A DNA stretch of 64,000 nt from Demequina sp. NBRC 110054. GTDB lineage: Bacteria; Actinomycetota; Actinomycetes; Actinomycetales; Demequinaceae. The notes below the pieces were generated by a model. It did not search any database. It was given only the letters and a program-made list of their open reading frames with translations, and had not been told where the DNA came from. This document shows, one piece after another, positions 18,198-26,025 of the stretch. The stretch is taken from assembly GCF_002090115.1 (NCBI RefSeq), contig NZ_BBRK01000005.1:124001-188000 (forward strand), read 5' to 3'. Position 1 is the stretch's first letter, and the number at the start of each line of letters is the position of its first letter. The position numbers and the translations under genes were made by a program.

Positions 18198-19152
18198 CGG
18201 TCTCCCCGGCCTCGTGAAGAACCCGGCCCAGCCACTCGACCAGATGGTCGAGGTAGAAGGCGCGCGGCGCATCGTCCGAGAGGGTGAGGTCGTGGACGCC
18301 GTCGGGGACGACAAGCTCCTCGACATTCGCGCCGAGGCGGGGCCCGATGCGTGCGATGGCCTCGAGGTCGACCACGGTGTCCTGCGCATCGAGCAGGGGG
18401 TTGTCGGGGGAGTCGGGACCGCCCTCGGCGGCGCGAGCCACGAGGATCGGCAGCTCCAACTCCAGCCCCCTGGCCACGCGGGCCTGCGCGCGCACGACCG
18501 CGTGGAGCCATGCGGCGCGGGCGGGGAGGCCCTCGGGGCGCTTCCAACGCGGGTCGAAGTTCCAGCGGCCTCCGTTGGCCTCCAACTGATGCGTGGCGTA
18601 CCAGGAGGGGCCGCGTGACACGACCGCGAGCGGCCTGCGGCGGGCGAGGACGGGAAGCGTCGCGCCACCCACTTTGAGCCGCCACGACGGCACCGAGCCC
18701 AGGTAGGGCGCGTCGAGCACCAGCGCGTCCACCGGGCCGGTTCCGTGATCGTGCAGGCGGATCAGCGCGGTGAGGGATCCGGTCGAGTGCGTGTGGAGCG
18801 CGAGAGGCAGACCGGGCTCGAGCGCGGCGACGGCGTCCGCTGCGGCCGCGATGTCCTCGCCCTGCTCGGCGACGTCAGCCATGAAGTGGGGCACGTCCTC
18901 GGGGGCGAGCGAGCGGCCCGCGCGCCGTGCGTCGAGCGCGTAGAAGACGTATCCCGCGGCGACGAGAGCCCGCGCGACGTGGTCCTGGAAGAAGTAGTCG
19001 TTGTACCCGTGCACCATGAGGACGACGCCGCGAGGTGACTCGGGGCGCGAGTCGAAGCGGACCAGCGTCGCGGGGCCCAGCGAGGAGCGCGAGAAGCCCG
19101 GGAGGACGTCGTCCCGCCACGCGATCTGGGTCGACTGGCTGCGGGCGCTCAC
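18190..19152 (-). CDS. Alpha/beta hydrolase (monoacylglycerol lipase-like)
   Basis: A 320-residue alpha/beta hydrolase. The oxyanion region VVLMVHGYNDYF is near residue 41, the nucleophile elbow THSTGSLTAL (G/T-H-S-x-G form) near 117, and the catalytic His probably in VVPDGVHDLTLS near 288. The overall pattern resembles serine aminopeptidase/monoglyceride lipase (Hydrolase_4) proteins. The GTG at 19152 is chosen because TACGAT lies exactly 6 bases upstream; the open frame continues further but without coding sense. It is coupled to a glycerophosphodiesterase gene. Confidence 0.85.
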   Translation of the reverse strand: MSARSQSTQIAWRDDVLPGFSRSSLGPATLVRFDSRPESPRGVVLMVHGYNDYFFQDHVARALVAAGYVFYALDARRAGRSLAPEDVPHFMADVAEQGEDIAAAADAVAALEPGLPLALHTHSTGSLTALIRLHDHGTGPVDALVLDAPYLGSVPSWRLKVGGATLPVLARRRPLAVVSRGPSWYATHQLEANGGRWNFDPRWKRPEGLPARAAWLHAVVRAQARVARGLELELPILVARAAEGGPDSPDNPLLDAQDTVVDLEAIARIGPRLGANVEELVVPDGVHDLTLSDDAPRAFYLDHLVEWLGRVLHEAGETDG

Positions 19153-19158
19153 CCGCGC

Positions 19159-19164
19159 ATCGTA
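19159..19164 (-). promoter_or_regulatory. Putative -10 box of leaderless hydrolase promoter
   Basis: On the minus strand TACGAT is followed by GCGCGG and then the GTG of the hydrolase gene; no ribosome binding site is present. Confidence 0.55.
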
Positions 19165-19254
19165 CGTCGCACCTGGGGTTCGGCGACGTGTCTTCACCTT
19201 CCGTTTACCAAGTTGCGACATTCTTGGCCCATGACTGATGAGGGATCGCCCGCA

Positions 19255-19260
19255 TACGCT
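19255..19260 (+). promoter_or_regulatory. Putative -10 box of leaderless MFS gene promoter
   Basis: TACGCT is followed by GTCGCC and the ATG at 19267. This decides the start over the in-frame ATG at 19231. Confidence 0.55.
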
Positions 19261-19266
19261 GTCGCC

Positions 19267-20625
19267 ATGGACCACGACGGCGACGCAGCCATCGCCGAGC
19301 CGCCCGCGCCCGGCAAGGGACGGGTGTTCGCGTGGGCGCTGTGGGATTGGGCGACGCAGCCGTTCAACTCGGTGATCGTCACGTTCGTCTTCACGGCGCT
19401 CTACCTGACCTCCGAGGCGTTCATCGATCCCGCGATCGCCGCGCTGGGGGAGAACGACCCGGAGTACGACCTCGCGCTCGCCGGGCTCGCGAGCGGAGTG
19501 GGTCTCGCCGGCACGGTCGCGGGCATCCTCGTCGCCCTGGTCGCCCCCGTGCTCGGGCAGCAGGCCGACACGGCGGGCAAGCGCAAGCGCTGGCTCGCCG
19601 TCTCGACCGGTGTGCTCACGATCGTGACCGCGGCGCTGTACTTCGTCGAGGCCGCGCCCTCGTATTTCGTGCTCGGCGTCGGGCTGATCGCGATCGGCCT
19701 CGTGGCCAACGAGCTCGGCGGCGCGCAGTACAACGCGCTGATCACCCAGGTCACGACGCCCAGGAACGTCGGCAAGGTGTCGGGGCTCGGCTGGGGCATG
19801 GGCTACATCGGTGGCATCGTCGCGCTCGTCCTCGTGGTCGTGGCCGACAGCGCCGACTGGTGGGGGATGGACACGTCGAACGGCATGGCCTACCGCCTGA
19901 TCGCGGTGGGTGCCGCGATCTGGACCGTCGCCTTCGCCTGGCCGGTCTTCGCCTTCGTGCCCGAGCCCGCAGCGACCGGGCGCGAGCCGGTCAGCTTCTT
20001 CGCGTCGTACGGGCGACTGTGGCGCGACGTCGTCCGGCTGTGGCGGTCGGATCGCTCGACCGTGTGGTTCCTGATCGCGAGCGCGATCTACCGCGACGGC
20101 CTCGCCGGGGTGTTCGCGTACGGCGCCGTGATCGCGTCCGTGGCCTTCAAGTTCGACGCGACCGAGGTGATGATCTTCGGCATCGCGGCAAACCTGGTCG
20201 CGGGCATCGCCACGATGATCTCGGGCACCATCGACGACTGGATCGGTCCGCGCACGCTCATCCTGTGGTCGCTCGGCGGCATGATCGTCGCTGCGACCGC
20301 CGTGGTCGCGCTGCACGATCAGGGCAAGACCGTGTTCTGGATCGCCGGCCTCGTGCTGTGCCTCTTCGTCGGTCCGACCCAGTCCGCGTCGCGCTCCCTG
20401 CTGGCCAGGGTCGCGCCCAAGGACAAGGAGGGCGAGATGTTCGGCCTCTATGCGACGACCGGCCGCGCCGCGTCGTGGATGGCGCCGCTCATGTGGACCA
20501 TCGCGATCGCCGCCACGGGCGCGACGATCTCGGGTGTCGTCGGCATCATGTCCGTGGTCCTCGTCGGCTTCGTCGCGCTGCTCATGGTCAAGATCGACGT
20601 GCCGCGCGAGGACGTCGCCGCCTAG
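19267..20625 (+). CDS. MFS transporter, UMF1/Atg22-like family
   Basis: A 452-residue membrane protein with about twelve hydrophobic segments. The N-terminal WALWDWATQPFNSVI motif near residue 20 and the central NELGGAQYNALITQVTTPRNVGKVSGLGWGMGYIGG region (about 142-178, split here for reading) are typical of the UMF1 family related to yeast Atg22. Yeast members export amino acids from the vacuole; bacterial substrates are largely unknown. It is divergent from the hydrolase gene, and its start sits right behind a TACGCT box. Confidence 0.88.
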   Translation: MDHDGDAAIAEPPAPGKGRVFAWALWDWATQPFNSVIVTFVFTALYLTSEAFIDPAIAALGENDPEYDLALAGLASGVGLAGTVAGILVALVAPVLGQQADTAGKRKRWLAVSTGVLTIVTAALYFVEAAPSYFVLGVGLIAIGLVANELGGAQYNALITQVTTPRNVGKVSGLGWGMGYIGGIVALVLVVVADSADWWGMDTSNGMAYRLIAVGAAIWTVAFAWPVFAFVPEPAATGREPVSFFASYGRLWRDVVRLWRSDRSTVWFLIASAIYRDGLAGVFAYGAVIASVAFKFDATEVMIFGIAANLVAGIATMISGTIDDWIGPRTLILWSLGGMIVAATAVVALHDQGKTVFWIAGLVLCLFVGPTQSASRSLLARVAPKDKEGEMFGLYATTGRAASWMAPLMWTIAIAATGATISGVVGIMSVVLVGFVALLMVKIDVPREDVAA

Positions 20626-20634
20626 CTGTAGCGC

Positions 20635-21240
20635 TCAGTCCTTGTCGATGCGACCGGCGCCGCGCGCGTTGTAGACCGTCGAGGCCGAGGCGCCGTACGA
20701 GCGGTAGACCGCGAGCGCATCGTCCCTGCCGACGTCCTGCGTGACCGCGATCCCCCTGGCCTCGAACTGTGCCGCCCAGTCCGCGACCATGGGCCCCTCG
20801 TCGAAGCCCGTGAGCTGCTCGAGCTCGGGACCGTCGCCGGCGACGACGAGGTGGCGGACACCCGACCACATAGTCGCCCCGTAGCACTGGACGCACGGGC
20901 GCCAGTTGACGACGAGAGCGAGATCCCGCTCGGCGCCCAGGTCCCACGTGCCGAGGCGCTCCTGCGCGAGGCCGAGGGCCATCACCTCGGCGTGACCGCT
21001 CGACTTTCCGGTCGCGAGGACCACGTTGACTCCCACCGAGATCAGCTCGCCCGTGCCGTGGTCGACCACGATCGCGGCGAACGGGCCGCCGTTGCCCTCG
21101 CGCCAGTTGCGGTCCGCGAGCCGGTTGACGAGCGCCATCTGAGCCTCCCCTCCCTCGACCACGCGGGGGAGGGAGTCGAGCTCGTCGACCAGCCATGACG
21201 GCAGGCCCATCGTGAACGTGGCGGACAGGGGGGATGACAT
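20635..21240 (-). CDS. Nucleoside/cytidine deaminase-family protein
   Basis: A 201-residue zinc deaminase. The zinc-binding pair is clear: SGHAEVMAL near residue 86 and NWRPCVQCYGAT near 118 (HAE plus PCxxC). A 50-residue N-terminal extension distinguishes it from minimal guanine or tRNA-adenosine deaminases; NWREGNGGPFAAIVVD near 47 matches the strand that binds the base in the family. The substrate cannot be told. ATG at 21240 is chosen because GAGGAG lies 7 bases upstream; the frame itself is open much further. Confidence 0.85.
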   Translation of the reverse strand: MSSPLSATFTMGLPSWLVDELDSLPRVVEGGEAQMALVNRLADRNWREGNGGPFAAIVVDHGTGELISVGVNVVLATGKSSGHAEVMALGLAQERLGTWDLGAERDLALVVNWRPCVQCYGATMWSGVRHLVVAGDGPELEQLTGFDEGPMVADWAAQFEARGIAVTQDVGRDDALAVYRSYGASASTVYNARGAGRIDKD

Positions 21241-21335
21241 GGGGGCGCTCCTCGACTCGGGTCCTGTGCCCCCATTGTGGTCCATCGTCGCTGGAACGGA
21301 CCGCAACTCTCCTGTGCGCTGTCGCTCGGTGTCGC

Positions 21336-21341
21336 TACGCT
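21336..21341 (+). promoter_or_regulatory. Putative -10 box of leaderless promoter for the first GGDEF pair
   Basis: TACGCT lies 7 bases before the ATG at 21349, with no Shine-Dalgarno sequence. It would drive both genes of the pair. Confidence 0.55.
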
Positions 21342-21348
21342 GTGACCC

Positions 21349-22521
21349 ATGGTCGATCCGTTGACCGCCCGCATCGTGCTGGCGCTCGTCGCTCTCGTGG
21401 CACTGGTGCTGTTCTACCTGGGCACGTATCGGCCGACGCGTGCACGCTACGCGCTGTGGTGGTGCCTGGGCCTCGTCGGCACAGGCGCGAGCACCGCCGC
21501 GTACTCGTTCAACGGCACCGAGCTCCAGGGCATCCTCAACCCGGTGGGCAACGTGCTCGCGGTCGGCGGCACCGGATTCGTCTGGTTCGCCACGCGTGCC
21601 ATCCGCGGTCAGCGTCCGGCGTGGCCCGTGCTCGGCGGGCTGATGGCCGCCGTGGCGATCGCAACCATCCTCGGGAACCCGGCCGCGGACGAGTGGGCGG
21701 GCGCGGGCGTGCTCATCGCGGCGATGCTCGCGTGCCTCGTGCTCGCGGCGCGAGAGGTGTGGCTCCTGCTGAAGGAGCGTCCGCACACCGGGGTCCCGGA
21801 TTCGCACGACGGCTCGAGGGTCGCGCTGCTGTCGCTGTACGCGGCTTCGGTCGTGTTCGGTGCCTGGTACACCGCCCGGTTGATCGGCTACCTCGCCCTG
21901 GGCCCGGACGATCCGCGACTCGAGGAGTGGTTCGGGACGTTCACCACCTCAGTGATCCTCGCGATCATCCTGCTGATCGCGACGTTCGGGATGAGCGAGC
22001 TCGCGACGTACGAGCTGACGCGCGAGCTGCGCTTCAAGGCGTCGTACGACTACCTCACGGGCCTCCTCACGCGCTCGGAGTTCCTCGCGCGCGCAGAGCA
22101 GCGTCGCGTGCGGAGGTCGGGCTCGAGGATCCTGATCGTCGCCGACCTCGACCACTTCAAGGAGCTCAACGACGCGCTCGGGCACGCCGCGGGGGACCGC
22201 GCGTTGCTCGCCTTCGGCGCCGTGTGCCGCCAGGCCGTGGAGGGCATCGGCATCGCGGGGCGGATCGGCGGCGAGGAGTTCGCGATCCTCCTGGACACCG
22301 ACCAGATGGACTCCGCGCGCAAGGTCGCGGCTCGCATCTCGGAGACCTACGGGGACGGAGCGCCGGTGCGGCTCGGACGCGCGACCGTGAGCTACGGGGC
22401 CACATCGGTGGCTGCGGGTGAGGACCTCGAGACCGCGATGCTGCGCGCGGACGATGCGCTCTACGAGGCCAAGCGTGCGGGGAGGGACCGCTTCGAGGTC
22501 GGCGAGGCGGCGGTGGAGTAG
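21349..22521 (+). CDS. Seven-helix membrane GGDEF protein, type 1 (diguanylate cyclase)
   Basis: A 390-residue protein with seven hydrophobic segments (about 8-25, 34-54, 63-84, 90-108, 117-140, 158-180, 200-222) and a C-terminal GGDEF domain from about 240. The domain has DxLTGLxTR at its start (YDYLTGLLTR), the metal and substrate stretch DLDHFKELND near 267 and an intact GGEEF active loop at 307-311, so it should make cyclic di-GMP. The inhibitory RxxD site five residues before the loop is absent (EGIG instead). A GTYRPTRARYALWW motif follows the first helix and is shared by three paralogues in this window. The next gene starts immediately at the stop codon. Confidence 0.9.
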   Translation: MVDPLTARIVLALVALVALVLFYLGTYRPTRARYALWWCLGLVGTGASTAAYSFNGTELQGILNPVGNVLAVGGTGFVWFATRAIRGQRPAWPVLGGLMAAVAIATILGNPAADEWAGAGVLIAAMLACLVLAAREVWLLLKERPHTGVPDSHDGSRVALLSLYAASVVFGAWYTARLIGYLALGPDDPRLEEWFGTFTTSVILAIILLIATFGMSELATYELTRELRFKASYDYLTGLLTRSEFLARAEQRRVRRSGSRILIVADLDHFKELNDALGHAAGDRALLAFGAVCRQAVEGIGIAGRIGGEEFAILLDTDQMDSARKVAARISETYGDGAPVRLGRATVSYGATSVAAGEDLETAMLRADDALYEAKRAGRDRFEVGEAAVE

Positions 22522-23712
22522 ATGCTGGAGATGCCGGTCGACATCGAGACGCTCAGGCTCATCGAGCTGCTGCTCGGGGTGAGCGTCTTCGCGCTGATGT
22601 ACCTCGGGACGTATCGGATATCCCGCGCGCCCTACGCCGGCTGGTGGAGCGGCGCCATGATCGCGGCGGGGCTTGGGCTGTTCCTGCACGTCGTCGGCGA
22701 TCCCGGTGGCTCTGTCGTGGCGGCGGGAGGCAGTGCACTGAGGGTGCTCGGCGCATCATGCACCTGGGGGGCCGCGCGTTCGCTCCACGGAAAGGGCACG
22801 CCGTGGTGGTACCTGATCCCTGCACCGCTCGTGATCGGCGGCTTCACGCTGGCCGAGCAGAACGACGGCATCGTCTACGAGGACGGCTTCGCGCAGATCC
22901 TTGGGACCGGGTTCTTCATGACGCTCACGGCGTGGACCCTATGGCGGCTGCTCCAGGGGCGTGCGCTCGGGCGCGGAGTGGGCTCGCTGCACACGGCGCG
23001 CGTCGCGGTCACCGCGGTCGCCGTCTCCTCAACCCTGCTCGCGGCGTTCTATGCGGTGCGCGTGCTCATCCACCTCGCGGATGGCACCGAATCGACGCTC
23101 TACCGCATCTGGCTCGGTCCGGAGGCGGCGGTCATCGGCGTAATCATGTGGTTCGCCGTGATCATCTACTCCGTCGCCGAGCTCAGCAACCTCGAGAACA
23201 CGCTGCAGTGGCGCGAGCGGGCGACTCGCGATGAGCTGACCGGCCTGCTCACGCGCGGAGCCTTCACGGAGCTCGCCGTGGAGCGGCTGGTCCACGAAGG
23301 AGGGCGTGGTCGACGCCTCATGCTGATCGTCGCCGACTTCGACCACTTCAAGCGGCTCAACGACACCCACGGCCATGCCGAGGGCGACCGCGCGCTGCGT
23401 GCCTTCGGCGCGGCTTGTCGTGGCCTCCTGCGGGAGGAGGATCTCGCGGGCCGCCTCGGAGGCGAGGAGTTCGGCCTGCTGCTGCGCGCCGCCCACGTCG
23501 ACGTCGCCGTGTCCGTGTGCGAGCGGGTCGCCGCGGCGGTCGAGCGCGAGTACGGCGATGAGGCGATCACGGCGCCCACGATGAGCTTCGGCGTGATCGT
23601 CGCGGAGGCCGGCGTGCCCTTCGATGCCCTGCTCGCGCGCGCCGACGGCGCGCTGTACCGGGCGAAGGAGGAGGGGAGGGACCGCATCGTGGTCGACTCC
23701 CTGGAGGCCTGA
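22522..23712 (+). CDS. Seven-helix membrane GGDEF protein, type 2 (diguanylate cyclase)
   Basis: A 396-residue partner of the preceding gene, starting at the very next base after its stop. It has the same plan: about seven helices with GTYRISRAPYAGWW after the first, then a GGDEF domain with DELTGLLTR near 236, DFDHFKRLND near 272 and GGEEF near 313. Unlike its neighbour it has REED five residues before GGEEF, the RxxD inhibitory site that binds cyclic di-GMP in feedback-controlled cyclases. It is closer in sequence to the gene at 42991 than to its own neighbour. Confidence 0.9.
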   Translation: MLEMPVDIETLRLIELLLGVSVFALMYLGTYRISRAPYAGWWSGAMIAAGLGLFLHVVGDPGGSVVAAGGSALRVLGASCTWGAARSLHGKGTPWWYLIPAPLVIGGFTLAEQNDGIVYEDGFAQILGTGFFMTLTAWTLWRLLQGRALGRGVGSLHTARVAVTAVAVSSTLLAAFYAVRVLIHLADGTESTLYRIWLGPEAAVIGVIMWFAVIIYSVAELSNLENTLQWRERATRDELTGLLTRGAFTELAVERLVHEGGRGRRLMLIVADFDHFKRLNDTHGHAEGDRALRAFGAACRGLLREEDLAGRLGGEEFGLLLRAAHVDVAVSVCERVAAAVEREYGDEAITAPTMSFGVIVAEAGVPFDALLARADGALYRAKEEGRDRIVVDSLEA

Positions 23713-23755
23713 GCGCGGGGTGCGCGTCGTGTACTTCGAGCCCTCGGATATCCGG

Positions 23756-23761
23756 TACGAT
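23756..23761 (+). promoter_or_regulatory. Putative -10 box of tRNA-Pro promoter
   Basis: TACGAT lies 13 bases before the mature tRNA 5' end, leaving room for a short 5' leader removed by RNase P. A -35 element is not obvious. Confidence 0.4.
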
Positions 23762-23774
23762 TATCAGGCTGTCA

Positions 23775-23849
<75 letters not shown>

Positions 23850-23852
23850 TCG

Positions 23853-23901
23853 TGTGATGTCTCAGGACATCGTTTACAGATGTCTCAAGACATCGTTGAC
23901 A
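23853..23901. repeat. IS481-type terminus with two tandem 23-base palindromic repeats
   Basis: Bases 23856-23878 and 23879-23901 are tandem 23-base units identical at 21 positions. Each begins with an interrupted palindrome, GATGTC TCAR GACATC, followed by GTTKACA. The outer edge reads TGTGATGTC, starting at 23853. Ends of this type occur at IS481-family elements in actinobacteria. The other end of the element is missing. Confidence 0.6.
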
Positions 23902-23902
23902 G

Positions 23903-24332
23903 TCAGCCCCTCCTTCGGGAGGGGCTGTTCTGTTTCTTGGGCTGGTAGTCGCGGTCGGGATCGATGGTGTGTTCGGCGATGATCTCGCCGCTGTTGGGGT
24001 CGATGACGAGGGTGTCGGGGCCGGCGACGAGGAGCAGCACCGGGTGGTGCTTGTGGGCGCGTCCGATGGCGAGGTGGCGGAGTTTGCCTGCGAAGCGCAG
24101 CGTGATGACGCCCGCGGTGTCGACGATGTCGTGGCGGACTCTCCAGTGGCGGTGGAGGATTTCTAGGGTGGGCCCGTCTTTGGGGATTGCTTCGTAGGCC
24201 GCCTGGGGTGTGGCACGGTTCAGGGCGCGGTGGGGGCGGGTGTTGTAGCCGGTCTTGAAGCGGTCGAGTTGGGCCTGGAGGTCGGCGAGGGTGTCGGCGT
24301 CGCCGGCGGCGGTGAGCCATTTCTTCAGGGTT
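23903..24332 (-). pseudogene. IS481-family transposase, C-terminal fragment
   Basis: A continuous minus-strand frame of 142 residues without a start codon. It encodes the end of an integrase-type transposase: a TRPHRAL motif in YNTRPHRALNRATPQAAYEA about 25 residues from the break, then a basic beta-rich tail ending DRDYQPKKQ, as in IS481-family proteins of actinobacteria. Translation stops at 23903-23905. The 5' part, with the DDE catalytic residues, is lost exactly at the left edge of the IS3-type element at 24333 and does not resume on its right side, so the gene is dead. Confidence 0.8.
23904..23935 (+). terminator. Intrinsic terminator with TTCG tetraloop
   Basis: A perfect 10-base stem CAGCCCCTCC/GGAGGGGCTG closes a TTCG loop and is followed on the plus strand by TTCTGTTTC. 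It overlaps the transposase stop codon and would stop transcripts coming from tRNA-Pro. It thus replaces the original tRNA terminator now displaced to 27060. Confidence 0.8.
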
Positions 24333-24369
24333 TGAATCGGCCTGGGTTTCGTTCCGTCTGATCGAACCC

Positions 24370-24672
24370 ATGACTCGATACACGCCGGAGATGCGTGAGC
24401 GTGCGCTGCGGATGCTGGCGGAGGCGCTGCCGGATCACCCGAACCTGACCTCGGCGACGAGGCACGTGGCCGGGATGCTGGGGATGTGCCCCGAGACCCT
24501 GCGGCTGTGGCAACGCCAGATGGAGGCCAACGCGGGCGGCAAGGTCGCGAACGTCAGCGAGGCCGCCGCGGAGATCAAGCGCCTGAAGCGCGAGAACGCC
24601 GAGCTTCGCAAGGCCAACGAGATCCTCAAGGCTGCGAGCGTGTTTTTCGCCAAGGAGCTCGACCGCCCCTGA
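24370..24672 (+). CDS. IS3-family transposase OrfA (helix-turn-helix protein)
   Basis: A 100-residue protein with an N-terminal helix-turn-helix (YTPEMRERALRMLAEAL, then ATRHVAGMLGMCPETLRLW) and a C-terminal leucine-zipper-like coil (IKRLKRENAELRKANEIL). It binds the inverted repeats. Near its end GTTTTTC at 24648-24654 could allow a -1 ribosomal slip into the orfB frame, giving the full OrfAB transposase; this is the usual strategy of the family and is inferred here from the frame relation. Confidence 0.88.
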   Translation: MTRYTPEMRERALRMLAEALPDHPNLTSATRHVAGMLGMCPETLRLWQRQMEANAGGKVANVSEAAAEIKRLKRENAELRKANEILKAASVFFAKELDRP

Positions 24673-24677
24673 CCGAG

Positions 24678-25574
24678 ATGATCCGCTTCATCGACGAGCA
24701 CAAGGATCGTTTCGGGGTCGAGCCCATCTGTCGCGTTCTCAAACCGGCGGTTCAGGGATTCCTCACTTCTCGCGGCTATCGCGCCGCGAAGACGCGCACG
24801 CCATCGGCACGCGCTCTGCGTGACGACCTGCTGGTGCCGGAGATCGCTCGCCTGCATGCGGAGAACTACGGCGTCTACGGGCGGCGGAAGATGCATGCGC
24901 TGATGCGCCGGCAGGGCTGGGACATCGGGCGAGATCAGACTGAGCGGCTCATGCGCCTGGCGGGCGTGCGAGGGGTGAAGAAGTCCAAGCGGGTCTTCAC
25001 GACCAAGTCCGATCCGAAGGCGGTCATGCCGAAGGACCTGGTCAAGCGCAACTTCCACGCGCCAGGACCTCGGCAGCTGTGGGTGGCTGACATCACGTAT
25101 GTCGCGACGTGGTCTGGCTTCGCTTACGTCGCTTTCGTGACCGACGTGTTCTCACGCAGGATCGTGGGCTGGAACGTCGCATCGACGCTCAAGGCTGAGA
25201 TCCTGCCGCTGCAGGCGCTCGACATGGCCGCGTGGGATGCCGGTGGCGACCTCGACGGCCTGATCCATCACGCGGATCACGGGTCGAACTATCAGTCGAT
25301 GGTTTACACCGACCGCGTCGTGGAGCTCGGTGCGAAACCGTCGACGGGAACCGTCGGCGACAGCTATGACAATGCTCTGGCCGAGGCGATCAACAACCTC
25401 TACAAGACCGAGCTGATCCGCCAGCGCGGTCCCTGGAGGACCGTCGAGCACGTCGAGCTCGCCACCCTCGAGTACGTCTGGTGGTGGAACCACCAGCGCC
25501 TCCACGGAGAACTCGGCATGCGCACCCCCGAAGAAGTCGAAGCCGAGTACTACGCTGACCTCGCAGCCGCCTAA
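24678..25574 (+). CDS. IS3-family transposase OrfB (DDE catalytic subunit)
   Basis: A 298-residue integrase-type transposase in the -1 frame relative to orfA. The three catalytic acidic residues are visible: Asp in LWVADITYVATW near residue 140, Asp in LIHHADHGSNYQS near 198, and Glu in YDNALAEAINNLYKTE near 240. An HTH_21 region (LHAENYGVYGRRKMHALMRR) precedes the core. The frame appears intact and the element may still be active. The ATG at 24678 is the first in frame after the orfA stop, but the natural product is probably the OrfAB fusion. Confidence 0.9.
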   Translation: MIRFIDEHKDRFGVEPICRVLKPAVQGFLTSRGYRAAKTRTPSARALRDDLLVPEIARLHAENYGVYGRRKMHALMRRQGWDIGRDQTERLMRLAGVRGVKKSKRVFTTKSDPKAVMPKDLVKRNFHAPGPRQLWVADITYVATWSGFAYVAFVTDVFSRRIVGWNVASTLKAEILPLQALDMAAWDAGGDLDGLIHHADHGSNYQSMVYTDRVVELGAKPSTGTVGDSYDNALAEAINNLYKTELIRQRGPWRTVEHVELATLEYVWWWNHQRLHGELGMRTPEEVEAEYYADLAAA

Positions 25575-25626
25575 GTAGCGTCTGTCGGACAAAGATGCTG
25601 AGCGGAACGAAACTCAGGCCGATTCA

Positions 25627-26010
25627 CGTGACGCCAACTACAACATCAATCGTGGCGCTTGGACGAGCGGGGTGAAGAAGATCAGCAAAGATGCTGTCCA
25701 GAACCAGCAGCTCAACGACATGCTCGAAGAGCAAAGTCAGCTGAAGGCCAACGGCGCGGATGTTCGGGATGTGCGTGTGAACCAGACACAGGTCAATGCC
25801 AATGGGGAGGTCGTCGGGATCAATCGGCCCGACCTGCAGTACACGCTCGACGGCAAGCGTTACTACGTGGAGTGGGACAAGCCGATCTGCGGAGACCCCA
25901 CGCGTTCATTGCGTGGACAGTCGCATGGTCTGCGCATTCTCCTCAACGACTCGGACATCGACTTCTCGACTCAGGTGATCCTCAAGATTGCAGGTGCGAC
26001 GTGCGACTAG
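25627..26010 (+). pseudogene. 5'-truncated gene, C-terminal domain resembling a polymorphic toxin nuclease
   Basis: A 127-residue frame is open right up to the IS right end, where its 5' part is cut off; a GTG at 25672 could start a shorter product of 112 residues. The central region has RPDLQYTLDGKRYYVEWDKP, in which an acidic residue after Pro, a spacer, and E..K resemble the PD-(D/E)xK nuclease core seen in toxin tips of Rhs, WXG and CDI proteins. The following RGQSHGLRI and NDSDIDF resemble the tail of such domains. Family assignment is by eye only. It is followed at 15 bases by a gene of the kind expected for an immunity protein, and its base composition differs from the chromosome. Confidence 0.5.
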
Positions 26011-26025
26011 TGCGAGGATGTCGAC

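Larger units (their letters stand above)
24333..25626 (+). mobile_element. IS3-family insertion sequence (1294 bp)
   Basis: The element is bounded by 24-base inverted repeats, TGAATCGGCCTGGGTTTCGT... at 24333-24356 and its complement at 25603-25626 with a single mismatch. It encodes orfA and orfB in overlapping frames, as IS3 elements do. The bases directly outside the ends (GTT on the left, CGT on the right) do not form a target duplication, and each side is a different broken gene. This suggests a deletion or recombination next to the element rather than a simple insertion. Confidence 0.88.

Noticed and set aside
21241..21348. Cyclic di-GMP riboswitch before the cyclase genes
   Set aside because: The gap is short, shows no conserved GEMM-like fold, and the gene appears leaderless.
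23874..24383. Minus-strand Pro/Arg-rich frame of 169 codons
   Set aside because: Another frame of the IS481 transposase fragment; the frame ending at 23903 carries the recognisable protein.
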